Shown: positions 1 to 13,000 of the stretch, in pieces
How the letters are laid out: every line of letters starts with the position of its first letter
How positions within the stretch are numbered: the first letter of the stretch is position 1
Assembly: GCA_033807695.1 (NCBI GenBank)
Contig: CM066309.1
Span: 1,302,001-1,366,000, forward strand
Direction: 5' to 3'
DNA length: 64,000 nucleotides
Source of the DNA: Daedaleopsis sinensis
Lineage: Eukaryota; Basidiomycota; Agaricomycetes; Polyporales; Polyporaceae
Made by a program: the position numbers and the translations under genes
Notes under the pieces: model-generated
Seen by the model: only the letters and a program-made list of their open reading frames with translations
Databases searched by the model: none
What the model was told of the DNA's origin: nothing

Positions 1-363
1 CGGAGTCGCCGGGCGGCGGCGCGGGCGCGGGTCTGCGTCGTCCACTGTGTCGGACGCGACGGGAGTGTTAGGAGGGGGAGGGGGAGGGAAGAAAGGAGTG
101 GGAGCAGTCGCATTCAATACGAATGTGGGGTATACCGGAGACGGCGCAACCAGAGGCCCGTTGTGTGCACCTAGGACGCGACGGGCCGACGCCGGGGAAG
201 TTGGCTGAGCGGTTGGTACTGGCTGGTCTCCTCTGATAGGTGCAATGTTCTCGTCTGAAGGAGCATTGACGCGCCTCGGCCGGGGCCCGGTGGGACGAGG
301 GACTATGGCACTGTGCCTACGAGAGGAAGTCTGCCGCTGTTGGCTTGGACGTGCTGCAGGCAT
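1..363 (-). CDS. Pro/Ala-rich protein, 5' part, truncated by left edge
   Basis: Reading leftward from an ATG at 363-361, one frame stays open for 121 codons to the window edge; the nearest upstream in-frame stop is about 50 nt before the ATG. The translation is low in complexity, rich in Pro, Ala, Ser, Thr and Arg, with a run of six Pro near residue 94 and an Arg-rich stretch close to the edge. Such composition is typical of disordered N-termini of basidiomycete regulatory proteins, but no domain is visible, so function is unknown. A splice acceptor inside the open stretch could make the true start lie further upstream. The call rests only on the open frame and its coding-like composition. 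Confidence 0.4.
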   Translation of the reverse strand, partial: MPAARPSQQRQTSSRRHSAIVPRPTGPRPRRVNAPSDENIAPIRGDQPVPTAQPTSPASARRVLGAHNGPLVAPSPVYPTFVLNATAPTPFFPPPPPPNTPVASDTVDDADPRPRRRPATP

Positions 364-1266
364 TGGAGATAGGTATGATATGTGGAGGTAGTAGTGTGTG
401 GGTTATAATGTCGTGTGAGACGGACAGCTCGTCTAACGCGATGTCGTGGTCGGTGAGGACGAATTTGGCGCGGTGCGGGTCGCGATTTATGGAAGAGCGC
501 TTGTCGCTTGTTCAACACATGCTCCCGATTCTGCAGGTATGTCCGACCGCGTTATCCCACGGTTGGTGACAAAGGGCCTTTGGTAGAGTACGTGCGCAAT
601 CGATCGCGGCCCAGTCGACCTGGCAACCAAGCAAAGCGGTCGGCGTGAGAGGCTCAACCACAGACGAGGACGAGCCCAACAGTAGGACTTGAATTCAAGG
701 TCGATGAAATGCAAGTTCTGCCTCCACGACAGTCCATGTTTCTGTCTTGCACATATTCGAATAAAACGACTGCATTACCTGAGGGTGATATAGTGAGCCC
801 GATCGTGTCACCACTGAGCGACGTACCACATACTCCCAAACATATTGAAGGGATGGGCGGCTCCGGCGGACGATACCAGTAATCAATTCGCTATCCGATC
901 ACAGCAATCAGCATGAATCTACTGCAATTCGAGAAATCATGAAGCCTTGGATGGTCAATCTAAGTTGGAGCATATTCTTGCCACATATGATTATTCATAG
1001 GCTGTCTCACGTATTCACAGCTTGCACATCGAGTACTGCACGAACTGCACTCTGATATTCAGATAGTATGTGGTAACAGATGAGAAGAAACGTTACGAAC
1101 CTTAGCTAGGACACAACACGCACGGACTCAGACTATCCTTGGTCTCACACAAGCGATTAGTGATACAATATTCTTCTCATCTCATCAGCATACTGACATC
1201 CTGTCGCCGACCATCGTGAGCATGATGTGTACCCAAAACCACGACGACAAGCTCGTCACTCAAGCT
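364..1266. other. Intergenic stretch, nothing recognised
   Basis: Only short, mutually overlapping ORFs without family resemblance occur here. It separates the 5' end of the left-edge gene from the 3' end of the amidase gene. Confidence 0.5.
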
Positions 1267-3413
1267 TCAAGACTCAGTAGGCTCCAAGAGGGTATAAGCC
1301 TTGCCCGACTCCCGCAAGTATCCCTCGATTAGCTTCATACCCTCTAGCACCTTCTCTTCCTCGAGCCGCTTGCCAACGACCTGGACCCCGACGGGCAGCC
1401 CGTGCATCTTCGTGGCGTCGTACAACACGTACATCTGCCGCTCGATGGCGTTCCGAGCCTTGAACTCTTTGTCTTTGAGTGCGTCCAGCTCCTTATCGAC
1501 GTGCGTCACGGGCATAACCCCCGCCGAGTAGTCGAGCTACATGGCAGCTCAGTCAGACATGCCTTGTCCAGCAGACGAGACACTCACGATGTTCCACAGG
1601 AACGTGTACCCACACCCCTTGTACCCGGTCTTCATGCTTCCGTGCTGCGTGGCGGGCAGCGCATTCGGCACCGTCAATATAAAGTCGATCGCCTCGTCTT
1701 TCAGCTTCTGGAACCACTGGTCGCGGTAGCCTTCGCGCTGTGCGATCAGCCCTAGGTATTGCTCGACAGTCTTTTCCGACCAGTTTTTGACAAGCCCAGC
1801 GTATGCTTCATCGCCTTTCACGTGCCGGAGGTAGAATGCGTATAGGTTCTTCACAAGTTGCGGCTGCGCGAACATCTTGCGGGCTTGGACAACGCCCGGG
1901 TCATTGAACTCGCCCCAGCGGATCGGGCGCGTGGACAGCTTAGCTGCAAGGTCGTGTCAGATTGCAGTTATGTGATGGTAGAGGTCCCAATCCACGTACC
2001 CGCCTCTCCTAACAGCAGCTGCGAGCCGAACTTCAGTCCCTCATACGGGCTGGGAGGTGAAGTTCTGTGGACACAGTGTGATGTCAGCTCTCCGCTCTGC
2101 GAACTAGAGCATACTGGGCGTACATCTCCACAATATCATGCCCGTGAGCTTTAAGCTCCTCTACGACCATCTCCAGCGCCCGCTTGCACGCGGGAGATGG
2201 TGCCACTACACCTGTTGGAAACCAATCGGTGGAATATCAGACGAGTGAGCTACTGCCAAAGCCCAAGTGTCGTCGCTCGTACCATCATCCCAGAGCACAC
2301 CCCAGCGGATTGGCTTTCCCGAGACCAGATCGACCTCCCTCCATGGGATCGGCAGGACCTACAATCGACACGGTCGCACCCATACACGCAGGCGTCCCGG
2401 TCAGATATAACCTCCGCGCTCCCACGAATAGAAAACGCGGCGCACTGAGTGATCATACTCCCACGGCTTCATGCTCATGATGGCCCGCCAGAAGGTCTCA
2501 AGGTCCTCGAGCGTGCGCGTCATGGGAGAATAGACGGCGGGGATGCCTTCCTGGCCGGGCATGCTCGTCGCATTTCCAGTCTTCAAGAAGCGGTGCATCG
2601 ACGCCTTGATCGAATAGACCCCGGAGAAGTGCCTGCAGACAAGGGTCGAGATAGTCAGAGTGGCACGCCAGAGGCCCTCACGGAGAGCAGGCATCGACAA
2701 ACGTCGTAGCATGAGAATGAGGATGATAACGACACAAGGAAGAAGGAAAAAAGAGACACTCACGCAGGAGCACGCACGGAGCCAGCGACGTCCGTGCCTA
2801 TGCCGAGACGCGAGCCGCCGTACGCGAGAAGCGCAGCCTCGCCTCCAGTCGACCCCCCGGGGGAGTACGCCTTGTTGTGCGGGTTCGTCGTCGTCCCGAA
2901 CACGTCGTTCGCAGACTCGAAGGAGAGCAGCGTGACCGGCACGTTCGTCTTCACGAACGGCACCGCGCCGGCGTCCTTGAGGAGGCGGACGAGCGCGCCG
3001 TCCTTCTGCATCGGCTTCCCAACCCACGCCGAGTAGCCGATGCACGAGTCCTCGCCCTCGAAGCCGGCGGTGTCCTTCAAGCTGACGGGCATGCCCGCAA
3101 GCGGGCCCTGCGTGTTGCACGTCTTGGCCCACTCGTCTGCCTTCGCGATCAGGACCTCTGTGAGGCAGTTCGTCGCGGCGTGCGCCTTGAGGGCTTTCTT
3201 GCTGTACGCTAAGAGCACGGCCGAGGGGGTGAGCGAGCCTGCTTGAATGTCCGCGATGATCTCTGCAGCTGGCCGTGCGAGCAGCCGCTCTTCGTCGATG
3301 GAGATAGGAACGTGGTACTCCTCCGGTAAGTTACGGATGCGTTCCTCACGCTCCTTACGTTTAGCTGCGCTGTATCGTCCAGACCCCTTGCCTCAGTACC
3401 GTACGCTGCCATG
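1267..3413 (-). CDS. Amidase, acetamidase/general amidase type
   Basis: Amidase-signature enzyme that should hydrolyse carboxamides to acid plus ammonia. The 2760-3300 exon encodes the N-terminal helices, SLKDTAGFEG with the catalytic Lys, and then GGSTGGEAAL and GTDVAGSVRAPA, which carry the Ser-rich loop and the nucleophilic Ser. Later exons (about 2400-2632, 1549-1875, 1267-1515) give the rest, ending in LPVGVQVVGKRLEEEKVLEG, a C-terminal block typical of fungal AmdS-like amidases. The gene looks intact. The intron after the signature exon is about 130 nt, longer than most here. The start is unresolved: the reading frame meets a stop just upstream of AAKRKEREERI, so a very short first exon is needed, beginning at the ATG at 3413 (which implies an intron of only about 36 nt) or at 3466. 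Substrate preference cannot be read from sequence. Confidence 0.88.
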
Positions 3414-5320
3414 GAACAAGAGAGGCGGACGCACCATGTTTTACGGTGGGCGAGATTTGGCAGCATGGTCAGAGGACGAATGCAAGTTGTCGGACTCGCG
3501 TCGGCTCACCGCTCGGTGGACCGGGCGACGAATCCGCTCCGAAGTGCTGTCAGCAGACCATGCCTTCGCACGATAACGTATTCATTCTGTGTTCTGCGAC
3601 CTTAGCGAGCTCGCGGGAGACACGAAGCACGGAGAATTTCTTTTCTTTGCCCATCGCGGTGAGTACGAAGCTCTCCAAGAAGGACGCTACGAAGGACGTG
3701 GCAATGATATGATAGGGAGCGTTATCGACCGCTGTTGCTTGACTCCCCAGCTCTGTAAGACACTGTCGGACCTCTTCGCACTTCGTATTTCACTGGGGGT
3801 AGCCAGACCGCAGGAGGTTTTCCCTTGGAAGCTAGCTGTGGAGGGAGGAGGTAGGCCTACTTAAGGAGTCTAAGTGCTGGCGGTTCTACCAAGCTTCCGG
3901 GCTCTTCCGGGTTCTTCCGGACGACGAAGTAGCTCCAGCGGCTATCTAACTGGATTTGGGCTCAGCCTTCAGACGGCTCACGAAGTCAAGTTGGGGCGTT
4001 TTCCCATACAGTACGTGTCTTCTTCGTTCCTTGGCCCATAAAAACATACCAGACTTGCGTGGTACATCTCAATGACCACCGCAAAAACCTACGCGCCCCA
4101 AACGGTACAAACCGTTCTTACGCGGCTCAAATCTTTCCCAGCTCTAGTTTTCCCAGCTTCATCGCATTCCTCGAGCGGATCGCCTACGCATCTTCCCGTG
4201 CACAGCCTGAGCCTACCACGGTCCACCGAAACCTCATGCAGTGATAGGATAGACATCCATCATGATCAGTCCGCTAAGTGCGTAATGCGAGGAGCAACCA
4301 CCAACAATATGAATGATGTATTGCGCCGCCTTCCGTGACAGTCCATGATCGGTGGGCGAATGGATGGATGAGAGGGCGTGGACCTTTAATTCGCGGTTTG
4401 AAATATCAAGCAAAAGTAAAAGTGAGTGTCGAGAGCGATCAAGAGCATCTCGATAGTATCAGACTATCAGTCACGGTCGCAAGATGCCGCCACTGAGTAC
4501 TGAGTACTAACCAACCACTCACAGCTGCAACAAGCTCCCGGCCGAGTACGAATAGTGACCGGACGAGGCCCATGGTCCGAGGGTCGGTGGCCTGACGACG
4601 AACAGCCGCGGGCTTCCTGGTCGACGGACGTTTCATATATCTCTAGGCGACGCGCCCACAATCCTATCCCATGTCCGACGATGGCTTCTTGTTCGGGATG
4701 TCATCGAAGAAACCGTATAACGCTACACTGACATACGTGTGAATGTCTTGAGCCTTGAGCCTGGTGCAATAGTACTTCAAGGTTCCTGGTCCGGAAGCAT
4801 AAAGGTGCTGTTCCGATGCAAGAAGCCTGTAATGAATAAATGCAAAGAGTCGGGATGTGAGTACACTGTGCAGAGAGTACACGGAGGCAACAGCAGTCCG
4901 ATAGATAGTCCAGCGTATGGGTGTCAACAACAACCTGGTATTACGAGCGGCCGGGGTCCGTAGGGTAGGCGGGCGGGGTGATTATACGGGGAAATGCAGT
5001 GGTACGGGGCGACGAGTGTCAACAGATAGACAGAACGAGAAACCGTGTCGAGAAGGAGAATGTGATGTGATGCCATGTCGGGTGCGCAGAGCTAGTGCAA
5101 GGGGAAACGGGTCCGGGGTAGGGGTAGAGAACAGGAGGAAGGGGAACGAGCGGCGCGTGGACGTCCACAACAATAATGATAGAGGCGCAGCAACGGGAGA
5201 AGGAAATGCTTTTGTACAACACACACGTCGTCCGGGTGAAGCTAAAGGGGTCGGAAGCGAACCATTACAAGGTCGTTATTTTGCAGTTCCGTCGCGTCGC
5301 CACCTACTTCCATCTGCCGC
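3414..5320. other. Gene-poor stretch with short ORFs only
   Basis: No ORF here resembles a known family. A small tandem of CTTCCGG-containing units lies near 3893-3922. The segment nearest 5320 is probably 3' flanking sequence of the next leftward gene. Confidence 0.4.
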
Positions 5321-6757
5321 TCACATCTTCAGCCTCAGCCGACGAAGCTTCGGGATCACGTCGCTCAAGTCGCGCGTCTCCCAGATGTCGCCCTGCGGCG
5401 TCAGTGTCGCCTCCACGACCTCAACCCTGCTACTCCGGACGCACCGCGCGCCCTGGCAGTGGTCGTCAGCCGACGCGAGCGTGCTCGTGCTCATCGCGGC
5501 GGGCGACTCGGACCGCGCCCGCTCCGCCGGGCGGAGCAGCTTGTCGTCGAACGAAGTGTGCGCGTGGCCGACGACCGTCTCCTCGCCCTCGCCCTCGTCC
5601 GAATCCCACGAGCTCGGAGGCTCGGACGCCGAGGAGAGCGTGCGGCGTCCGAAGAGGCGCGTTTTCGACGCGATCCGCCGCAGCGGCAGCGTCATCTTGC
5701 CACCGAGCGTGAAGGACCTGCTCGACGCCACGGACGGGGCGAGTGACGGCGCCGGCGAGGCGGAGCGGGGGAGCTCGGGCAGCGGCGGCTCCTCACGGGG
5801 ACTTTCGCGTTTGTGCTGCCAATTCCGCTCGGGTTCTGGCGCCGGGTCTTCGTCTGGGTAGGGAGAGGGGAGGACGATGGACGTCGTTGATGCGGTGCGC
5901 TTCTTCTCCCAGTGGGAGCCCATGGAGGAGTACGGGAAGTTCTGAGGAGGGCCTGGAGAGGCGGGCGTGACGGAGATGTAGGGCTGGATGATGGGCTGCC
6001 CAATCGGCGGGTGAGGCAACGGACTGGACTGGGAGCGTACTGGGATGATCAGCGGGGCGACTCGACGGCGCGAGTCCAGACTATGAAACGCTTCAACCGC
6101 CTTGACGCTGCCAGATGAGTCAGACGGCGAAGAAGCAACCGAGGTGGAGGGCGATTGGGAGGCCGTGGCGGGAGAAAAGTTGAAGCTGTCATTGTCGCGA
6201 CTGTCGCTGCTCGATGGCGAGTATCGGGACCACCCGTGTGACGCGCTGGGTTCGGGGCGTGATATAGTATCAACGTCTTTCGTCGCGAGGCTGTCATAGG
6301 TGTCAACCTTGGGAAGTGGCGGGAGCGGGCGCTTCAACCGTAATGCAAGCGACTGCGTCCCAGGACTGGGGAAGACGGGCGGAGGCGTCCATGCCAGAGA
6401 TGGGCTGCTGAGGTTCGGGTGCGAAAACATGATAGGGGAAACGGGGGAGAGACTCTGCAAGCTGCTAGGGCTTGAAGGGGAGCTTGCGGGACGAGGGAAA
6501 GGCGGCGGTATATACGACAGCCGCGACCGATTGTAGTCTTCGTTGTGCATGAAAGTGATGGGACTTAACGGCGTGTCATCGTCGCTTTCTGCCTGAGAAA
6601 GGTTGGACTTGCTTTCATTGAAAATGCGGACGTCGCGATGTCTTGCGAGTGAGAGAGAGCGAGGTTCTGTTGAAATGGTGATACGGCAGTCGAGGTTCGA
6701 CGAAGACTGAGGCATGACTTCAGCGATAACGTGAGCGGCTGGTAGAGCAAGAGCCAT
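5321..6757 (-). CDS. Ser/Pro-rich protein of unknown function, single exon
   Basis: One uninterrupted frame of 478 codons. I start at the ATG at 6757; the frame continues upstream, but that extension reads through probable promoter/5'UTR and gives a composition unlike the rest. The protein is dominated by Ser, Pro and Thr, with many SP/TP sites, a polyproline patch (PLPPLPK) near the middle, a basic stretch around RRIASKTRLFGRR and an ordered C-terminus, GDIWETRDLSDVIPKLRRLR. The conserved-looking tail suggests a short interaction motif at the end of a disordered phosphoprotein. No catalytic domain or membrane segment is visible. Function unknown; that it is a real gene is well supported by length and composition. 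Confidence 0.7.
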   Translation of the reverse strand: MALALPAAHVIAEVMPQSSSNLDCRITISTEPRSLSLARHRDVRIFNESKSNLSQAESDDDTPLSPITFMHNEDYNRSRLSYIPPPFPRPASSPSSPSSLQSLSPVSPIMFSHPNLSSPSLAWTPPPVFPSPGTQSLALRLKRPLPPLPKVDTYDSLATKDVDTISRPEPSASHGWSRYSPSSSDSRDNDSFNFSPATASQSPSTSVASSPSDSSGSVKAVEAFHSLDSRRRVAPLIIPVRSQSSPLPHPPIGQPIIQPYISVTPASPGPPQNFPYSSMGSHWEKKRTASTTSIVLPSPYPDEDPAPEPERNWQHKRESPREEPPLPELPRSASPAPSLAPSVASSRSFTLGGKMTLPLRRIASKTRLFGRRTLSSASEPPSSWDSDEGEGEETVVGHAHTSFDDKLLRPAERARSESPAAMSTSTLASADDHCQGARCVRSSRVEVVEATLTPQGDIWETRDLSDVIPKLRRLRLKM

Positions 6758-7723
6758 TGAAAAGAGCGGGAAGGGGAGGGAGCGGAATAAGAGGGTATAG
6801 AGCAGAATTTGAAACAAGGAGAGGTGAGGGTATAAGGTGGGAGGGGGCGGGCGTGCAAGAGCAAACGCCGACGCGCTTGAGGTATGTATATGAACCCAGC
6901 CAAAGTTTGAACCGAGCAAGGAACCAGGACAACGGGTGAGGAAGAGGATCAGCCAGTGTCGTGTGGACCTTTGATGGAGCGAGCTGGCGGGCTAACATAG
7001 AAGGAAAATCAGCGCATGAGATCAGCCCAAATGCCGAGATCCTAGCTTGTTCACAACGTCCTTCCTGGGCGTCCGACGAAGCAATGCACTTGACAGCGTG
7101 GGCCTGCGGACGTACCTGTACAGCTTCCTTGTTCGAGCGTGCCCCCCAGAAGCGACTTCCAAATGCCCCCGCACAGAGCCCGCACTCAGGCTAGCAACGT
7201 TCTTCTTCCCGGGCGCAGTGCAGCGTACGACGGACAACTTTGTCGACCGACCGCACTTACCTCAAACCATTGGGCGAGCCCAGTAGTGTCCAAATCAAAT
7301 GATGTATGTGCATCCTGATCACAGTCAAGTATACGTAGCCTCAGGAGAGCCTAGTCATAACAGGTCAGGCACGATAGTAAGCGAAAGATAAATACGACTT
7401 GCCTAAGCAACATTTCTAGCGGTCGAAGCTCGTCGTCCGAAACGCGCCAGGCGCATCGAACTGGCACGAATGCGCCGATGGCGGTTCGGGATGAGTTGGA
7501 GCATCAGCGTAAGTCACGCTGCGCCCCGGGTGTGACGTTACAGTGACCCATTGCGTGACTGTGACTGTTCTGGCCTATTCGTGGACTCGGCGGAGGTGCT
7601 GCCACCACGGCCTCGAGAGTCCACCACCGTTGCTTACGACGACCATCCATCCCTCGTACCGTACTCTCCCTCTAACTCTCCCTCCTCCTATTTGCCCTCA
7701 ACGCTCAGCGTCGACAAACAGCT
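6758..7723. other. Divergent intergenic region
   Basis: Lies between the start of the leftward Ser/Pro-rich gene and the rightward DUF7137 gene and should hold both promoters. An ATG near 7470 followed 39 nt later by a good donor (GTAAGT) could be an upstream exon of the DUF7137 gene. Confidence 0.35.
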
Positions 7724-8378
7724 ATGAGCAATAACGGGCAGAACGGCAATGGAAATTCCCAAACGTCGTCGACCTTGTCCATCCCCCAGACGGCTGCTGC
7801 TGGTGGCCTGACCATCACCAAGCCTCCCCAGACAGCGACTTCGTACTACAAAATTGCGCAGTCCAACACCGTTACCTTTGCCTGGAACTTCACCGATGTC
7901 CTCGTCACTCCGACCTCCCTCACCGTTCACGCCGTCGGCGAGAACGGCAACACCTACCCTGTCGGTCCTACAAACGGCATCATCCCGGGTACCGCGACGG
8001 AGGTGAAATGGGACCTCTGGGCCTATCAGCAAGCCAACCCAAATCTCCGGCTTACGCCTGGAAAGTACGTCTTGCACATCTGGGACGACCGAGGGCCGGG
8101 AGCGGCGAGAGCGGCCGGGATGCTCCAGGAGAACTCTGCGCTGCAGTTCGCGCTATACACACCACAACCGTACACGCCCTTGAGCAGTATGTCTTCTCTC
8201 TTTTACCCTCGTCGTTCGCGAAATGTTCATCCCGAAACAACAAGGTGGTTGGACGTGCGCCTCGTGTAATGGCGCTTGGTCGGATTATGCTACACATCCT
8301 GCTGCCGTCAGCCTGACGGTGACCGTCCTCGTCATGTTCCTCTCGGGCTACTCCCTCATCAGACAAGCCATGCGTTAA
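7724..8378 (+). CDS. DUF7137-type membrane-anchored protein
   Basis: Two exons, 7724-8186 and 8245-8378, joined across a 58-nt intron give 198 aa. The core matches the fungal DUF7137 pattern: a TITKPPQTATSYYKIAQ-like start followed by VTFAWNFTDVLVTPTSLTV and a beta-rich domain ending in the FALYTPQPYTPL region. The second exon encodes a single C-terminal membrane helix (VSLTVTVLVMFLSGYSLI), suggesting a type I surface or secretory-pathway protein. Family members normally carry an N-terminal signal peptide. None is present from this ATG, and a CAG acceptor lies just before it, so an upstream signal exon may be missing from this model. Biochemical role of the family is unknown. Confidence 0.78.
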
Positions 8379-10072
8379 CGCAATACCGCCGTTCGAGGGG
8401 GTGTCGGAGAGGTGGGGAGGGGTGTGGGTGTGGGTGGTGCAGATTTCTCACGGATGATCACGGACAGACTCGGACTCTAATGCATGACGCTACGTGTATA
8501 CGCTTTGGTCGCATATGTTTTCTATCTTTTGGTTGACATTCGTTTCCACACATGGACTACCCTTGCCTCGAATAGCTCTATTGATAATGTGTTTTACTAC
8601 CCATAGACGCGACGCCCCCCACAAGATAACGGAGTCAGTGTCAAAACTCATTCCTTGCATAACACCCACTCTCTTCCGAGCGATTGATCGGCGAACGACT
8701 ACTACTTAAGCCATCGTTCAGGCGGCCACCGCCCGACTGGATCTACTTAACAGATTACCCACGTCGTGGGGAGTCTTCCGCCGGATTCCGACGGATTCTA
8801 AGCGATCGCTGTCAATCCACCGTGATCGGGTAATCCTACGCCGAGTGACGCCGCGCCCGGCGATTCACGCAAAACTAGTCAAAGGTGTCTCAATCCAATA
8901 CAACGCCGAGGAGACCCTGGAAGCTTGAATTTGAAGCCTGTCAAGAGAACAACAACAACCGCGGTCTTCGAGTTCTGTCGCTGCCCTCGCAACCAGCCAC
9001 CGCCTCAGGGGGGCCTGCCGTAATGGCTCCAGGCGCACTGAGGCTCGAATGCTCAGCGCTTCAGTTGACAGTGCCCTGCTACGTCCTGCTACGTCTCGAG
9101 ACAATGAAGTCCACCTGCTGTCCAACGGTAACTCCATGGTTTGCCTTATCCTTCCCTGCTCTCATTGATTCTGGCCAAGCTGTTACAGTATGTGTTGGGC
9201 ATCCCCAGCCGTTAACCGGCGACCGCAGTATGCATCATCATACATGCGCACTTCGCCCAAACGCGTCTCGGTCTCCAACACCGAACTCCGTAGTGCCCGC
9301 GGGCGCGGAAGGGGCCCGGGCTCACGTTCAGTATACGCTGCGTGCGGTGGCATTCGCCCTTTTCGCCCACCGCCTCGGGGACGGTGTCGGGCACGGGCAC
9401 GGGGATAAGATTCGAGCGGGATCCGCAACTCGTCGATCCCGAGACCGGAGCAGGGAAAAGAAGCGAAGCTTGCCCAAAGTCGAGCTCGCATCGCTCACGA
9501 GCTCACGAGTCACTGGTACTCAGTACTCATCTATACGTACTTGTGCCTGCATCGTCAAGCGACGAGAGCACAGTGACACTGCACCGCGGGCTGTGCTGCG
9601 CTTCGTCGAACCATGATCTGAGACTGCTGTGGGAGCGGCGTCGAACTTGAACTGGCTCGTTGCTGCAGTCAAGGGAAGCGTCGGGACTCGACGTCGCTAG
9701 ACTGCTTAGTCGACGTCGAGGGTGTTCTAACTTCTCAGGCTCCGTGTTCCTAGCATAGGGCTACGAGCTGCCCAACCAACGCCACTAACACCGCAGTGGC
9801 AGTTTGCGAGACTTACTTTCAATTTCGAACGGCAGCGGGGTCACCGGCCATGTGTACTTACATCCTCCAAGGTTTAGCGTGTTCCGTCAATATTGTGCCT
9901 GCTCAGGAGCTGTACTACCACATACAGCATAGGCTGTCCTCAGGCCTAGGGGATGAAGACTCCAAGGAATTCTCTACTTCTTTGCTCGCTAGAGCCTAGA
10001 CCGTAGACGCTCCTACATCACCGTCGCGGAGGATCAGCCTCTCATCCAGCTCTCTCTCACGCTAACATTCGC
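8379..10072. other. Intergenic stretch, no supported gene
   Basis: The longest open frame (8885-9616, +, 243 codons) has no recognisable domain, a shifting composition and overlapping ORFs of similar quality on the other strand. I treat the segment as intergenic between the 3' ends of two convergent genes. Confidence 0.4.
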
Positions 10073-13000
10073 CTAACCTACATGGTCATGGAAGAACTCT
10101 CCGAACGCCTCCGACATGACCGGCGTGACCGCGGGCGCGCACGCTAGCTGGCACTTGAACAGAGCCTCGTCTTCGATGAGCCGCACTTCCTCGCGCGCCG
10201 GCGCCGTCTCGTCCAGCTGCTGCGAGACGAGATGGACGGAGAACTTCCTGCGCGTCTTCGCGCCCGTCGACGGGCGCATGAGCGTGTCGTACGCCTCCAC
10301 GACTTCGGCGAGCGTCAACTCGCTTATGGCCGCTGCGGTCTTCTCGTCTGCAAGTGCATAAGTACCAGAAAATCAACCCCAGCACCCTCAACTAGACCCT
10401 GCGCCGCCGCCGAACGTGACCTCACGGTGTCTAGCACGGAAGGCGGGGCGAGAACTCGGAGTAAGGCAGACTCACGTTTGAGGAAGTCGTAGTGCCCGGC
10501 ACGGATCCGGTCCCAGTATCGCGCTGCCTCTTCGCCGAGGTTCTTGACACGCTCGAGCGTCTTCACGACGAGCCCCTTCTTGTGCTTCGCGAACTGGTCG
10601 TCCGAGAGTGCCGCGAGCTGCGCCGCGAACGCCTCGAGGAACGCCTCGACGCGGCCCTCGACGACCCACGGCGCGCGTGTGCTCTGCACCTTGATCCCGA
10701 GCCCGAGCGTGCCGCCGTTGACAGCCCAGGTCGACGCCGCGACGACGTATCTGCAGTGTGCAAGCGGTTCGTCAGTGGGTGCGTCTGGGTGCAATGGCAG
10801 ACTCAGATGCTCGCCCTAGCTGCTCCTTCGTGCGCAGAGTCGAGAAGCACGGCTCGCGGAGGATGTGGAGGATGAGCGACGTGATGGCCCGCAGCTGCAC
10901 GTCCGAGGGCGCGCCGAACTGGCAGTAGTACGACAGGCTGCTGTTGAGCTCCTTCGGGTTCGCGTGGAGCTTGCGCAGGACGAAGTTCGAGCCTATGTAT
11001 CGTAAGATAAATGTGAGGCGACGTCTGCCTGGGGTTGCATAGAACCTTACCAGGGGGAATAAGCAGAGATCGCGGGGTTGGCCGCTCGTTGGGGAGGAGG
11101 GGACGCGATTGGAGGCACTGCTCGGTCAAGGCTAGGATGCCTAGGGAGCGCTGTTACAGGGATCAGATCAACTCATTGATCGAAACGGGAGAAGGCTGCA
11201 TACTTCGCTGGTGTAGTTGCCGGTGACAAGGATGTCCATGGACGTCTTGGAGAGGAGCTCATCCCGATGCCGTTCGATGTCTGACACGCCAATTCCTATA
11301 GGTACCTCTCGTCAATCTGACAAAATCAAGTGCGCCCAGCAAATGACAGCCAGCTTACGCGACAACTCGGTCAGTTTGTCCGCAGGAGTCCACACCGTAG
11401 GTATCAGGAGCCACTTTGCGAACGTCTCCGAGAGGTTCGACGGCTGGCCCAGGTAAAAGTTCTCGTACCCGCGCTGGATCTACGCCGGTCGCGATCGTAC
11501 GTGCATGAGCGCCCAGCAGCGTGCGTTTAGTAGTACACACACCTTCTCCTGAATGACCCGCAGGCGATCAGGCGCAACCTGGAGCCCACGGATGGTTTCG
11601 AGCACTGTGCGGAGCAACACGTCGAGCTTGTCATTGTAGCCCCCGACGCCGATGCTGATACCTTCGTCGTCGTTCCCGACCGAGTACCCGAGGCCCGCGA
11701 GGGACGCGTCGTACGTCACCTCCGACAGCGCGTCCTCGACTAGGTCCACCAAAAGCCTTCACGAGGAGAGCGGCATGAGGACCTCCCCCGAATCCCATTT
11801 TAACGAGGAAACGGAACCTACCGCGTCATCATCGCATGCCGTACGGTAACATACGCGATCGGACTCGAGTCAGGGTGCGTCAGCTGCCTGTTAGACATGG
11901 TAATCGGACGGGCACTCACCTTTTGAGGACGATGCGGACTTTGGCCCTAGGCACCCAGAACTGGTCGTCCTTCTTGTGCCACAGCTGTGCACTCTCTGTA
12001 CGCCGGATGAGAACCGGGTACTTGGCGGGCTGCGGGGACACGGCAGCCGTTCATGCCCATACACGTCAGAGCACGCACAGCAAGCACTTACCTCGGCAAC
12101 CGGTGTCCTCTCGACCGACAGGTCCGTAGGGATGTACGGGTTCGGCGCGGGGAGGGCCAACTCCGAATTCTCGCTTGGCGCTTGCAGCTGCATACGCCAG
12201 GTCAGCGAGCCCTGATGATAGCAATGTTTAGCTAGCGAGAGGGAGCTTACGCGTCGCAGCAGGCCACCCTCCTCCATCCTGCGCACGAAATACCGCGTCC
12301 CGTACCACTTCGCCGTCGCCCACGGCACCTCCGCGCCGACGACCTCCGCGCGGTGGCTCTTCGCCATCAGCAGCACCCGCGCCCGCTCAGGCACGAAGCC
12401 ATCGAGCAGCGTGCGAGCCAGCTCCTCGTCGTGCGCGCGGTAGAGGGCCGCCCCGCTCATGAGCCACTCGGGCGGGTACGGCTCGAAGAACGCGTGAGCG
12501 AGCGCCCCGGCATGTACGCGCGGCGGCCCCTTCTCCCGGAAGCGGAAGCTCGTGCGCGCCATCGTCGCGAGCTCGGCGTAGAGGTGCGGCGGGAACGGGT
12601 GGGAGCGCCGGAGGAGCGCGATGTACGCGAAGAGCGTCTCGAGCACGGACTCGTAGTGGACTAGCACGCAGTCAGCGGTCGGAGTGTCTCCGCACAATGC
12701 TGAACAGCACTCACGGTATCCCTCGAGGGTGAGCGTGCCCTCGATCTTGAAGAGGTGCACGGCGCGGGTGTTGCCCGTCCCGCCCGCGGAGAGACTGAGC
12801 AGCCATCCCTGCTTCTTCAGGTAGGCACATACGCTCCCCTTCCCTTCGTGCCCGAGCAGGTGCCCGAGAAAGTAGGTCGGCTGCGCCTGGTAGTGCTCCC
12901 GCAGGTCCGGGAGCTCGAACTGCACGCTGAACGCGTACTGGTCCTTGACCGTCTCGATGAACACCGCGGTCTGCAGTAATGATGGAAGATTGATGAGTGG

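Noticed and set aside
8885..9616. 243-codon open frame on the plus strand
   Set aside because: No domain, no convincing promoter, changing composition and equally long overlapping frames in GC-rich sequence; chance frame more likely.
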